64,000 nucleotides of DNA from Periplaneta americana (lineage: Eukaryota; Arthropoda; Insecta; Blattodea; Blattidae), in assembly GCF_040183065.1 (NCBI RefSeq), contig NC_091131.1, positions 97,616,330 through 97,680,329 on the forward strand, in the 5' to 3' direction. Below the pieces are notes generated by a model. It ran no database searches. It was not told where the DNA came from and saw only the letters and a program-made list of their open reading frames with translations. This document shows positions 11,953-22,617 of this stretch, one piece after another. Every line of letters starts with the position of its first letter. Position 1 is the stretch's first letter. Both the position numbers and the translations under genes were made by a program.

Positions 11953-12134
11953 CAGGGGTCGTCAGCACACAGCACGCTGGGGCTAGTCTCTCTTACCCGC
12001 GGAAAACGCAGTGCACCATAGTGCTCTCGTAGCTGCTAGCGGGTATGCTCTCTATCTCTCCCTGTTGCACGACGGTGCCCCCGGGACGGCACCGCGTACC
12101 CATTGCACATTTCAGCGAGTGCTGACGACCACTG
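11953..12134. mobile_element. hAT-type MITE, 182 bp
   Basis: The inverted termini are CAGGGGTCGTCAGCAC and GTGCTGACGACCACTG, one mismatch apart. Flanks TTTTAGGG (11945-11952) and CTTTAGGG (12135-12142) form an 8-bp target duplication with one difference. The interior is GC-rich and non-coding. Size, ends and duplication length fit a hAT MITE. Confidence 0.8.
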
Positions 12135-12545
12135 CTTTAGGGTATGCATATCTATATTTTCAGTTTTTATCCTTTCAAGGAAACGAGATATAAAAATGTT
12201 CTTTCGTTCCTTGGGAAAAGTATTTTTTTTTTAAACATAGGTTATTTTTTTCTATCACCACTTCAATTTTTACTACATAGTCTTACACTTTTTGTTTCCT
12301 GATTTCATTACTCAATTCCGTCACCTAGATTTATATAGTGACCCTTCAATATAAACATAACTTATCTACTACAAAATTTAAGATAATAGGTAGACGGACA
12401 AAAAGACATGACATGGTGGAAATAAATTATTTTGATATGAATAAAACATGTATTCTCATGAGTCTCAAATTTTTTAGCTATCAAAATTATTTTCATAATT
12501 ATTATTTTCAGGAGTTTTAAAACCTGAATTATTTAATTTTCTTCT

Positions 12546-12569
12546 AATGCACGCACGCACACACACACA

Positions 12570-12604
<35 letters not shown>
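12546..12604. repeat. (AC)n(CT)n microsatellite
   Basis: A compound dinucleotide run: CACG/CACA repeats followed by CT repeats. Confidence 0.9.
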
Positions 12605-13317
12605 CGATTTACTTTCTTTTCCCATTTATTTAAAACGTATTAGTCAAATTTATCTTCAAAATTACACTGCAGAAATTATTTATATTCATACAACTGTCTT
12701 CTATTATACTTATAGTATTAATTTTTTAACTACACTCTTTCTTCCTTGATGTTACGTAGCTAATAATTCACACTTTTGTTGCAGCTCTCAGTATTGAATT
12801 TAACGTTCCACGTCACATCACAATAACTTTTTGTCTTACATTTTGTGCATTTGGTAAAAATCGAAAGCTCTCAGTAATATAGTAACTGTTTGCAATGTTA
12901 TGAACAGTTTGTTTGTGTATTGCAAAGCGATCCATAGTAACACAACAAAGCTGATTGTGATGACTCATAATATTGTCGGTTTCTATGAAACGTGCTGTCA
13001 CAAAGAGAATTACTTTTTAAGAATTTTTTTGTGTATTTTAAAATCACAGAGAAGTACAGCCATCCCATCGGTCTTCAAAGTAAATATACATATAACGATT
13101 CCGCAGCTGAAAGAATCAACCTACAGTTAAAATAATAATATTTTATTGTAACAATGAAACTGTTGTAATGCGCAATGATGTATTCTGATAAAGTCTGAAT
13201 CAAGTAGAATTTTTAGTGGATAAAGCGAATATGGAAGAGGTTTTCTTAGGGATCTCCTGTTTTGCATAACCATTATCATAATTTAAAAGTCATATTGAGT
13301 TCAGATAAGTTTGTGAA
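12605..13317. other. Non-coding stretch
   Basis: No supported gene or repeat. Confidence 0.35.
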
Positions 13318-13925
13318 ATAATATCATATAAATTAGTTTTTATTTTCAGTCAATCACTTATCATGTTAAGATGGCAGAAATGGATTCTGTTACATCAGGA
13401 TACAATATTAATATACGTCACGAATATTTTCGACTTACTTTCAAGTCATCTTCAGGTGATAGTTTACTAACAAACACACATTTGAACATCTTCCAATATA
13501 TTGAACTTTATAAAGAACAAGCCTTAGCTTTCAGTTTCACATAATAATAATTTTAAACGATTTTAATTTTACAACTCAGGCACACTCCCTGCCTTTTTAA
13601 TTTATTGTATAAACTCGTATAATTATATCCACTGGAAGGTTTTCTATCAAAATGTTAATTTAATATCATGTAATCCATTTAACCACTTCAACAAACTATG
13701 CATGGTTAGACTATTTATTTGTGTTTTATGGATTTGTTTAAATATTTTTCACCATATTCAAATGTTTGTTTGTTAGTAAACTATCACCTGAAGACGACTT
13801 GAAAGTAAGTCGAAAATATTCGTGACGTATATTAATATTGTATCCTGATGTAACAGAATCCATTTCTGCCATCTTAACATGATAAGTGATTGACTGAAAA
13901 TAAAAACTAATTTATATGATATTAT
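13318..13925. repeat. Large inverted repeat, possibly Penelope-like terminal sequences
   Basis: The left arm (13318-13487) and right arm (13757-13925) are about 169-bp reverse complements with very few mismatches, around a ~270-bp AT-rich loop. Each arm carries, reading out of the loop, the word ATCACCTGAAGA followed by a perfect short hairpin (GACTT...AAGTC) and GAAA. Such words are common in the terminal repeats of Penelope-like retroelements, which suggests that origin, but no reverse transcriptase is present. A foldback DNA element is the alternative. Confidence 0.6.
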
Positions 13926-14132
13926 CATAATTGCACCAACTGTCAACAACAATCACTCTCCAAGCTTCGAGTTTTTTGAGTCAAGTTTTCATAAAAAATA
14001 AAAATTGTTAATAAGATGAACAAGCTGTACACATTCTGTTTAAAATTGATTTAAAAAGGAAATACTCTACACCCAGCACTAAATGTAAAATGAAGCAGTG
14101 GTTGTAATTCATTCTTACTTACTTCCTGGCTT

Positions 14133-14393
14133 TTAAGGAACCCGAAGGTTCATTGCCGCCCTCACATAAGCCCGCCATCGGTCCCTATCCTGAGCAAGAT
14201 TAATCCAGTTTCTGTCATCATATCCCACCTCCCTCAAATCCATTTTAATATTATCCTCCCATCTACGTCTCGGCCTCCCCAAAGGTCTTTTTCCCTCCGG
14301 TCTCCCAACTAAAACTCTATATGCATTTCTGGATTCGCCCATACGTGCTACATGCCCTGCCCATTTCAAACGTCTGGATTTAATGTTCCTAAT
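14133..14393 (-). pseudogene. LINE ORF, C-terminal end
   Basis: The uninterrupted - strand frame encodes the typical LINE C-terminus: RRLKWAGHVARMG, then GKRPLGRPRRRWEDNI, then a tail ending NLRVP and a stop at 14133. This segment lies beyond the reverse transcriptase and is common in insect non-LTR elements. Its upstream codons continue on the far side of the Tc1 insertion, at 15739. No lesion is visible in this piece. Confidence 0.85.
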
Positions 14394-14395
14394 TA

Positions 14396-15736
14396 CAGTA
14401 GCGTGCAAATTAATCCGAACACGACATATTTTTACATTTTCTGTCATTGTTGGCCTCACAGCTGCTCATACCGCTTTAATTGACATCTGTAGTACGTGTA
14501 ATTCCATTATTGAAGGTCTGTCATTATTTTTTTATAATATGTGACATTCTGCCTGTCGTTTTGTATTTATAAGCATTTCAGTTGTGTTGAAGACTTAATG
14601 CTGCAATCCTGTGTACATTCTGTTGTCTTCACAAATGGATACAACTCCACGAAAACGGTCTAAAATTATAACATTAGCAGAGCATTCTTCTATGACACAG
14701 AGGCAAATTGCTGCAGAATGTCACATCGGTTTGGCTACTGTTAATTCGAACATAAAACGATACAGGGAGACTGGATCCATCACACACCAGAAAAAGGAAA
14801 CTGTGGCCGGAAAAGGAAGACTTCACCTGCAGATGATCGTTTAATTGTCAGGAAAAGTAAATTAAATCCTAGACTAACTGCTGTCGACTTAACCCGCGAG
14901 TTAATGGCTACCACTGGGGCGAATATTCACGTCACAACAGTGCGGCGTAGGCTTTTGGAAGCTGGACGAAGGGCTCGTAAGCCTATTAAGAAGCAACTGC
15001 TAACCCCTGTTATGTGCAAAAAACGCTTAATGTGGGCAAAATTACATCAACACTGGACAGTGAATGATTGGAAGAATGTACTTTTTTCCGATGAGTCTCA
15101 TTTCGAGATCCACGGCCAACGTGTTTCTTACGTACGGAAAGGATCCGAAAAAGTAACAGCAGCTCATCTCCAACAAGCACCCAAATACCCCCCTAAAGTA
15201 ATATTTTGGGATTGTTTTACACATGAAGGGCCTGGAGCATTAATACCTATCAAGGGAATGATGAATTCTGACAAATATATTCACTTATTGGAAACCAGAA
15301 TCGTATCCCAGCTGCAAAAATCATTTCCGGATGGCAGAGGTGTGTTCCAACAAGACCTGGAACCATGCCATACGTCTCGAAAAACTATAGAATTCTTCAA
15401 CAAGTAGAATATTCAGGTACTCCCCTGGCAAGGCAACTCACCCGACATCAACCCCATTGAGAATTTGAGGTCAATTTGCAAAAGAAGAATGCAAAAAATG
15501 GATTGTTCTACAAAGGAGAAGATGATTTCTGCCCTCATTGATGTATGGTTTCGCGATGAAGAAATGAAGAATATTTGTGGGAAATTAGTGGAATCCATGC
15601 CAAATCGTCTCAGAGCTGTTATTAGGAACAAGGGAGGCCACATAGATTACTGAGGTATGTCTTAGATCCTTTTTTATCCCGTTTGAGTGTTTTTGCATAA
15701 GTAATTACGTTGTTCGGATTAATTTGCACGCTACTG
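14396..15736 (+). mobile_element. Tc1-like DNA transposon inserted in the LINE
   Basis: The terminal inverted repeats begin CAGTAGCGTGCAAATTAAT and are flanked by TA duplications at 14394-14395 and 15737-15738, the Tc1/mariner target. At 1341 bp it has standard Tc1 size with a single transposase gene on the + strand, now broken. Confidence 0.92.
14635..15653 (+). pseudogene. Tc1 transposase, DD34E, broken
   Basis: The frame starts at the ATG of MDTTPRKRSKI. An N-terminal helix-turn-helix (SMTQRQIAAECHIGLATV) binds the inverted repeats in this family; the catalytic part carries FSDESH, FQQD and SPDINPIENL, so the triad is D, D and E with 34 residues between the last two. Two lesions disable it: a one-base frameshift near 14800, where the frame leaves RETGSITHQKK and resumes as GNCGRKRK, and a TAG at 15405-15407 between the second and third catalytic residues. 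The C-terminus, ending KGGHIDY, is intact. The rest of the frame is well kept, so inactivation may be fairly recent. Confidence 0.9.
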
Positions 15737-15738
15737 TA

Positions 15739-17102
15739 TGTCAGGTGAAGAATACAATGCGTGCAGTTCTGTGGTGCGTAACTTTCTCCATTCTCCTGTA
15801 ACTTCACTCCTCTTAGCCCCAAATATTTTCCTAAGCACCTTATTCTCAAACACCCTTAACCTATGTTCCTCTCTCAGAGTGAGAGTCCAAATTTCACAAC
15901 CATACAGAACAACCGGTAATATAACTGTTTTATAAATTCTAACTTTCAGATTTTTTGACAGCAGACTAGATGATAAAAGCTTCTCAACCGAATAGTAAGA
16001 CGCATTTCCTATATTTATTCTGCGTTTAATTTCCTCCCGAGTGTCATTTATATTTGTTACTATTGTTCCAAGATATTTGAATTTTTCCACCCCTTCGAAG
16101 GATAAATCTCCAATTTTTATATTTCCATTTCGTACAATATTCTGGTCACGAGACATAATAATATACTTTGTCTTTTCGGGATTTACTTCCAAACCGATCG
16201 CTTTACTTGCTTCAAGTAAAATTTCCGTGTTTTCCCTAATCACTTGTGGATTTTCTCCTAACATATTCACGTCATCCGCATAGACAAGAAGCTGATGTAA
16301 CCCGTTCAATTCCAAACCCTGCCTGTTATCCTGAACTTTCCTAATGGCATATTCTTAAGCGAAGTTAAAAGTAAAGGTGATAGTGCATCTCCCTGCTTTA
16401 GCTCGCAGTGAATTGGAAAAGCATCAGATAGAATCTGGCCTATACGGACTCTGCTGTATGTTTCACTGAGACACATTTTAATTAATCGAACTAGTTTCTT
16501 GGGAATACCAAATTCAATAAGAATATCATATAATACTTCCCTCTTAACCGAGTCATATGCCTTTTTGAAATCTATGAATAACTGATGTAGATACTCCCAT
16601 TTTTTCCCCATTATCTATCGAATACAAAAAATCTGATCAATAGTCGATCTATTACGCCTAAAACCGCACTGATGATCCCCAATAATTTCATCTGCGTACG
16701 TAGTTAATCTTCTCAAAAGAATATTGGACAACATTTTGTACGACGTCAATAAAAGTGATATTCCTCGAAAGTGACCACAGTTGGTTTTGTCCCCCTTCTT
16801 AAAAATAGGTACAATTATGTACTCCTTCCATAGTTCTGGTACAATTTCCTTTTCCCAAATAGCAAGTACAAGCTTATAAATTTCGCTATATAATGCACTT
16901 CCACCCTCTCGTATTAATTCTGCTGAATTTGATCGATACCTGGAGACTTGTACTTTTTCAGATTTTCTATCGCAATTTCGATTTCTGAAAGAGTGGGTTC
17001 GGGTATAAATGGCTCAGCAGTTTGTATTTCAATTTCGTCCCGATCATTTCTATTTGGCCTATGTACATTTAGTAATTGCGCAAAATAGTTTTTCCATCTG
17101 TT
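15739..17102 (-). pseudogene. LINE reverse transcriptase, central part
   Basis: On the - strand, from 17102 downward, the translation gives IVPIFKKGDKTNCGHFRGIS, then DHQCGFRRNRSTIDQIF, then LFIDFKKAYDSVKREVLYDI, then LKQGDALSPLL, then the catalytic YADDVNML (16270-16285), and a thumb/C-terminal region reaching YSSPDI just before the Tc1 insertion. These are the ordered blocks of a non-LTR reverse transcriptase. A stop after FCIR near 16615, a frameshift plus stop near 16350 and others upstream of 16900 show decay. The endonuclease domain is absent because of the 5' truncation. Confidence 0.88.
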
Positions 17103-17234
17103 TTGTAATTCATTCTAATTTCGAAAATATTTTTATTATAAAATTTATTGATATATTGTATAATTTGTGGTTCTATTAAGCATGACTTGACAGCAGATGC
17201 TAGTGTAATAGAATTAATCTTACAGCCACAGATT

Positions 17235-17420
17235 TCTTCAGAGGTTTTCCCCAGCCGTGGGACTGATGCCGGGCAGACCTCGGCCTCACTTCACTTTACC
17301 CCCCTTTGGTCTAATTACCAAGTTGGGTTTTCCCAATCATAAGGCAAATGCCAGGTAATCTGTTGGCGAATCCTCGGCCTCACCTCATCTCACTACATCT
17401 CGCCAAATAATTGTAAAAAT
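17235..17420 (+). repeat. SINE body fragment
   Basis: The words GAGGTTTTCCCCAGCCGTG, AAGGCAAATGCCAGGTAATC and GGCGAATCCTCGGCCTCA recall the body of a tRNA-headed SINE common in arthropods. The head at 60318-60420 ends with the matching AAGTTACCTGGTT that normally leads into this body. The head is missing here. Identification is from memory of the repeat. Confidence 0.45.
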
Positions 17421-17639
17421 TGAAATTGAAATTGTAATAAAAATTGTAAAAACTGTACTCGTAATCTTGTAAAAATTTGACTTGTTCCACATTTTAAAGC
17501 TTCATTGGTAATGCAAGATCTATGGAATATAATAGCCTAAATGAAATGAAAATGAAATTTTACATGAAATATGTACTGTAGTCAGAGACGAATCAAGAAT
17601 GGTATGGCCTCCCAGCGAAAATAGGCTAATAACTGGGCT

Positions 17640-17862
17640 CCTCGAGTAATATTAAAAAAAATAATAACAATAACAGTAATCTTCTTCTGCTTTCTTAAGG
17701 AGTAGGTTGTTAATTGTTCCGAAACCAAAGATCATTGAAACTGTTGTGTCAATATTTTTTTTTTTTTTTTGGTCTCCCAATGTCCCATCTTCCCGTAGGC
17801 TTATAAAACAAAGCTTCCCATGGTAGTCAACATTACTACGCCAATTCTTCTGGTAGGCCACT
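17640..17862 (-). pseudogene. LINE 3'-end fragment
   Basis: One - strand frame reads ALFYKPTGRWDIGRPKKK, the C-terminal G-R-P-(R/K)-(R/K) box that closes many insect LINE ORFs. It runs into a poly(A/T) stretch at 17755-17770 and then SLRKQKK followed by a TTATT-rich tail. No reverse transcriptase survives. Confidence 0.55.
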
Positions 17863-17865
17863 GTT

Positions 17866-18687
17866 GCCAACATATCGCACTACAATCTCGCTAACTTTTC
17901 AACAAAAAGTAGCTAAATCTCTCCAAAGTTTGTTGAAAAATCCCCAGATATGTCGCTAAAAATTAATAATAAATATCACTAAATAAAAATAAGAAAAACA
18001 TACATATGCGGAGAATAATATAATTTCCTCGTCGTCACCCTCTTCTGCGGAGTCTGGTTGTATTGTTGAAAGCTGTGATGTTGAGGTGGAAGATGTGGGA
18101 ACAGCTAATTGTGAATACAATGCACTTGATCCAGTCATTGACACTACACTTTCTGGCAAATTGTAAGTGTCTAAATTTTCACTTTTTGTATCGTATAAAT
18201 TAAAATATATTAAAACCAGCAAAAACTACAGTCTCATTTGCTTCACACGAACTGTCGGCACAAAATTCCAAAACTCAACTGCATCGGATCGATTCGGAGT
18301 GAAGAATCTCAGAGTTGCGAGGAAGAACCAAGAATTAGCTGCTGTTCGCGACTCGTCACGTGTCAATCAAAGTTGCCACCGTTTAAGAGTGTTGGAGCAG
18401 TAGCATTCAGAGAGAGACCTGACCCGTGAGAATCATTGCATCAGAATCTCTCAACCCTGATCACAAATATATGAGCTCAGGACTTTCACGTATGAATCAT
18501 TAGACGACTCAGCTATGCACTCATGCCTTTTCTAAAACTAAGAAGAGTGCGACTTCAGTTCAATGTTTTAACTTAAAAGAAAGGAAAGAGTGGAAGAATA
18601 TAATAATCAGCAGAAATGTCGCTAATCGTATTTTACAAAATTCCCTATATTTAGCGACTTATCGCTAAGTTTGCCCTAACTGCGGAC
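17866..18687 (-). mobile_element. Putative TIR element related to the one at 41232
   Basis: The left end ACTGTTGCCAAC resembles the ends of the element at 41232-43095 (AGTGTTGCCAA), and both subterminal zones are rich in TAGCGA/GCTAA words. In both, an acidic serine-rich open frame ends about 140-175 bp from that terminus. The right end (near TTTGCCCTAACTG at 18670) is a poor inverted match. The superfamily is unclear, and I cannot exclude that part of this is upstream sequence of the THAP gene. Confidence 0.4.
17956..18222 (-). pseudogene. Acidic, serine-rich C-terminal-like frame
   Basis: This frame is open on the - strand, with TSSTSTSQLSTIQPDSAEE followed by GDDEEIILF, and then becomes AT-rich. 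There is no catalytic motif. Its composition and its position relative to the CACTGTTGCC end resemble the frame at 41646-41864. It may be the C-terminal tail of a transposase, or a host exon ending near 18003. I do not recognise the protein. Confidence 0.3.
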
Positions 18688-18718
18688 GACCATGACCTCC
18701 TATATCATTGCGTCATGG

Positions 18719-18732
18719 ATAAATATATAATA
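18719..18732 (+). promoter_or_regulatory. Candidate TATA box of the THAP gene
   Basis: ATAAATATATAATA lies about 150 bp before the first in-frame ATG (18879) in otherwise less AT-rich sequence. A start site about 30 bp downstream would leave a short leader. The same block (TCATGG to GAAACT, ~31 bp) occurs in opposite orientation at about 23660-23692, so it may have come from a repeat. Confidence 0.35.
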
Positions 18733-18878
18733 GGATGCGAAACTGCGGACAGCACGATCTAGATGCGGTATTCTGAAATAAGGTGATCAGCGCCCGACGT
18801 CGTAGGTGGTAAATCATAGAACTACGTGAGGACCAGCGTTCTCCACTCTCCGATACGAAGTAGTCAGAACGTTGGCCG

Positions 18879-19389
18879 ATGACTAGCCAACAGCGTTATG
18901 AAGGCAAGATGGATTCCAGAAAAATGCAAAAGATTCGAGGAAGATGCTCAGCGCCTGGATGCAAGACTGTTAATACTGTGGGAGGGAAGCATTTTTTCTA
19001 TTTTCCTCAGGAACCTATGAGGTAAGCTTTAGTATTATTATTGTGTCCTGTGTAGCCTAAACCTTACACTTGAAAACAATGTACTTTTTGGTGAAGTAGG
19101 TTAGACGAGCTGTGCATTGCTTTCTGCTAATTTATTTAGGATTATAGTAGGAGTATAAATTTAGATGGTTCCGAAATTCAGTCAAACTGTAACGAAATGT
19201 GAAATATTGACGAAAAAGAGCAAGAAGGCTGAAAATGAAACCTCGTAAACCTGAATTGTAGCATTAGGCCACATGGCTGCAAACTAAAGCCACGTGGTTT
19301 TTAGTATAAACATCTCACAGTTATGGAAAATAAAATTATGCCTTCTTTGATGTAGTTAGCCATTCTGGAGAAATTCTCAATCATGTGTA

Positions 19390-19432
<43 letters not shown>

Positions 19433-21695
19433 GCTTAGGCCTAATATTTAATTTAGTTTATACCCAATATCTGTTGCTGCTACCAGTTTTCCTATGGTCA
19501 CTCACCACCTAGTGATGCGCATTAGACATCTCTTAAAATAACACAAATGCAGCAGATAACTTATTATTTTTTTCCCCAATTTTTGCATGATTTCTATTCA
19601 ATATTTCTTCTACTTTATCTCCTTAGTAATTGTAATCCATTGCTTTAGGTGTTGGATGTGGCTCCGATTTTGTGGGCTAGAGGACCGGTATCGAGTTGCC
19701 GCAGATGCCACACATAGGTTGAGAATCTGCATGGACCACTTCATTGAGTCTGACTATTATAGCTCTTCACAAAAAGTGATACTTAAGCAAACTGCAGTGC
19801 CCACTGTTCATGCTAATGGATTAGTGGTGCCATCAAACCCTAAAATCCGGAGCCCACCATCTAGCCCAGTTATGCCTCGAGCGACCTTATCACCGGGGTC
19901 TACCCCAACTTTCAGGCATCACAAGACTTTGCGGACGTATGCTAGGAGGGCGAAGATTGATTCTGCAGCTGCTGAAGGTAATTAGTACACTAGCAATGTT
20001 TTTATGTCATTCATGTTTAAAATTTCCGATTTCATTACTCTTTTCTTTATTTTCAGGTACGCGTAGTCTCATAGGTTTACAAGCTGCAACTGAGTAGGCT
20101 GCAGGCTTGGCAGCTATGCCTCAAACAATTCCTGCTCCTATGAGTACTCCAGCTTCAAAGATTACTGCTTCGACGGCATATGCCAGGATGAATAAAGATG
20201 CATGCCAACAAGGTAATTATCCCACTTAGTCAAGTTTATGGATTTCAAGGAATGCCTTAGTTTCTCATCAGCTGTTCTTACATTACATGTTTCAAAATAC
20301 ATAATTAATTATGTTTCGTTCTTTTTTTGTGATTATTACAGGGAACAGTATGATTGGTGAACAGCTGAGGGGCTATCAGCAACCATCGCTCCTATTCAAT
20401 GTGGTTCCCACAGCTGAAGGTAAGCGATACTGTCTTGTGAGCCTGGTAACATGCTAGTAATCATTTAAGTTAATTGCCCCCTGCCATATGTCTGCTGTTT
20501 TCATACTTCATTCTTTTACAGTAGCGAATAATAACAAATCCTCTTAACTACAGGGCAGGGTGTTTATCTTGTTATATATTGATCGTCCAGTTCAAAAGTG
20601 CGACAACTCAAAAATTGCCATTTTTTAGTTATTTATACTACTGAAAGCCCCTTTCGGAGCTCTTTCCGATTCAATATTGAGATAAGTCATATTTACAACC
20701 AAAAAGAATAAAAACGAAATAAACTGCTTTAGAAGTAATTATAACTATGGACTTTATTAATTCATTATTACTACATTTCGAAATCTATTAATAATGAACT
20801 GGAAGATCGTGATATACTCGTCCTGAATACTGACTCAATTCTAATTGTCGTGGTTATGAACCACAACTCTGTCCCTTTTTAGGGGATTTATTTGAAACTT
20901 TCAACTGAAGATATCTCAAAACTTGTTTTTTTGTGTTGTCGCACTTTTGAACCAGACGATAGATATTGCAACTGATATCCTGACAAGTCTCCCTGGCACA
21001 CGAAGTACACTATCATTCCCTCTTACTGACTTCTCTTTAATATCCCAACACCTCTGCTGATTATCCCTTTCTGTTAGTGTCAGTTGTCCTCTATAGCCCA
21101 GCCTATTAGCAAAAAAATATTTTATATTACATTACAACGAACAATTCAGATTAACACAATCAAATTTGTTGCAGCATTAAACTTTTGGATTGTTACTATT
21201 ACTTAACATTTATATGAGTTATAATTTGTACAGTTAAGAGCAGTTTGAAATGAATGGAGCACAAAGTCTGTTCAATTCTTGCTTAAATTTATCATTTATT
21301 TCCTTAGATACTGACATGAATACATCCAAGATGGAACAGTTTCCTTCAGCTTCAGCTACACCTCCTTCCAAACTTGGTAAATATTGATCACATTTTGATG
21401 TATTGTCAATTTTGTAGTATGTTATATAGCCTATCCATAGCTTGCATGCCTTTTGTTAGGCCTACATTAACTTAACAAGGCTAAAGGTGTTGTCACGTTT
21501 CATTTTTTATTTAAAATAGTTCCCAGCAATTAGATTAATCTGAAGTTAATTTCGTAATCTTTAGGTCCTGGTGTTGCAAAACGAAAACTTTTCTCGAGTC
21601 CTCACTTCTCATCTTCACCCAGGAGCAAAAAACTAAAAATGGCAGCTCTGAAAGCAAAGGTGAAGAGACTGGAGAAAAAATTGCAGTGTCTTTAA
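18879..21695 (+). CDS. THAP-domain protein gene, six exons, TAG in exon 3
   Basis: I assembled six exons from splice signals and frame: 18879-19021, 19649-19977, 20057-20212, 20342-20419, 21308-21376 and 21565-21695, all with GT-AG introns and matching phases (2,1,1,1,1). The conceptual 301-codon product begins with a THAP zinc finger, C23-x4-C28 ... C75-x2-H78 (CSAPGC and CMDHF), with the HFFYFP strand, the W52 position and the AVPT box at 97-100 that typify THAP DNA-binding domains. A proline/serine-rich linker follows, then a basic C-terminus (KAKVKRLEKKL) likely to form a coiled coil. A nuclear DNA-binding role is inferred from the family. The first in-frame ATG follows an upstream in-frame TAG. 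The oddity is TAG at 20095-20097 (codon 171); exon 3 is a multiple of three and could be skipped. It may be a truncated but live gene, an alternative exon, or a young pseudogene. Confidence 0.82.
19386..19430. repeat. (AAT)n microsatellite in THAP intron 1
   Basis: About fourteen AAT triplets lie within the 627-bp first intron. Confidence 0.95.
20582..20960. mobile_element. MITE in THAP intron 4
   Basis: The inverted ends ATCGTCCAGTTCAAAAGTG and its near-complement at 20960 (CACTTTTGAACCAGACGAT) enclose 379 bp. Flanks ATATATTG and AGATATTG form an 8-bp duplication with one difference. The interior is non-coding, and the GT-AG sites of the intron are untouched. Confidence 0.7.
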
Positions 21696-22617
21696 AGTAG
21701 TGTAAGTAGCTCATATTGTGTGTAACAAAAAGGTATAATATCATATTGGTGGAAAGTTCATAGCTTTTTTATTATTTTTTATATTTTTATTTATTTTTTT
21801 TTTGCCCCAGAAAAAAATGTTTTTAGCAAATGTTAAATATATTGTGTAATTATAGGGAGCAAAGTTACAGTATGTGGTACATGTGTGTGTATGTAAGAGA
21901 GATAATTGACTTTGGAAGTTGGGGGTTAACATACCTTCAGTTCACCTAGTAAACTTTTTTGCCCAACATAATGCAAGTAAGTGATGCAGCTCATGTATTT
22001 CACTCTGACCCTCAGTACATACAACATTTTGGTATACGTTACCGTTATGTGTATGCCAAACAACAATGTCTAAGAACCTTAGATGTGATCCTAGAAAAGT
22101 GTTCTAAAATGTGTTGCAAAATAGTAGATAGTAATATGACAGTTTCAATTATCAAACATTTTTTTGTAGTATCTGAAAACCGATTAATGTAATATGTATC
22201 TAGTCAGCGATGTATGCAACGGAGGGGAGAAAGGAATTGGCCACTCTTACTCATTACCTCCTGCTCTGATTGTCCCATGAGTGTTACTTGTAGGGTCCAA
22301 ACCTGTTTTTGGACAGTTGACTAACCAATAGTTGATGGGTCCAGGCAGACAAGGGGACAAACCATAAATTTCGATACGTAGGATATCTCATTGGAATGTG
22401 AAGAAATATGTTCTGACTAAACTATTTGACAACACATTATTCAAATGGTATCATTTACATCTGTAAACGAGCACAGATGGCAGAGCATTCCAAAATATAA
22501 ATATATAGATGTGGCTTTTCTCTTATCCGACTGGGCCCCACAATTTCAATTATTCAATTTGTTGTATAGACTTTACCAATGTACTGCACACTAAATATGT
22601 AAGTGTATCTGTGTGTA

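Larger units (their letters stand above)
14116..17102 (-). mobile_element. 5'-truncated LINE retrotransposon, split by a Tc1 element
   Basis: The 14-bp sequence TTGTAATTCATTCT occurs at 14102-14115 and again at 17103-17116, directly flanking the element: a target-site duplication. On the - strand the 3' end finishes in a short AAGT-type repeat after the ORF stop, and the 5' end stops inside the reverse transcriptase, the usual result of incomplete reverse transcription. Without the 1.34-kb Tc1 insertion the LINE fragment is about 1.65 kb. The C-terminus resembles RTE-like insect elements; I am not certain of the clade. Confidence 0.88.

Noticed and set aside
13757..13880. Functional hammerhead ribozyme
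   Set aside because: Stem I cannot form from the flanks and one extra base separates the first core box from stem II; kept only as a weak observation.
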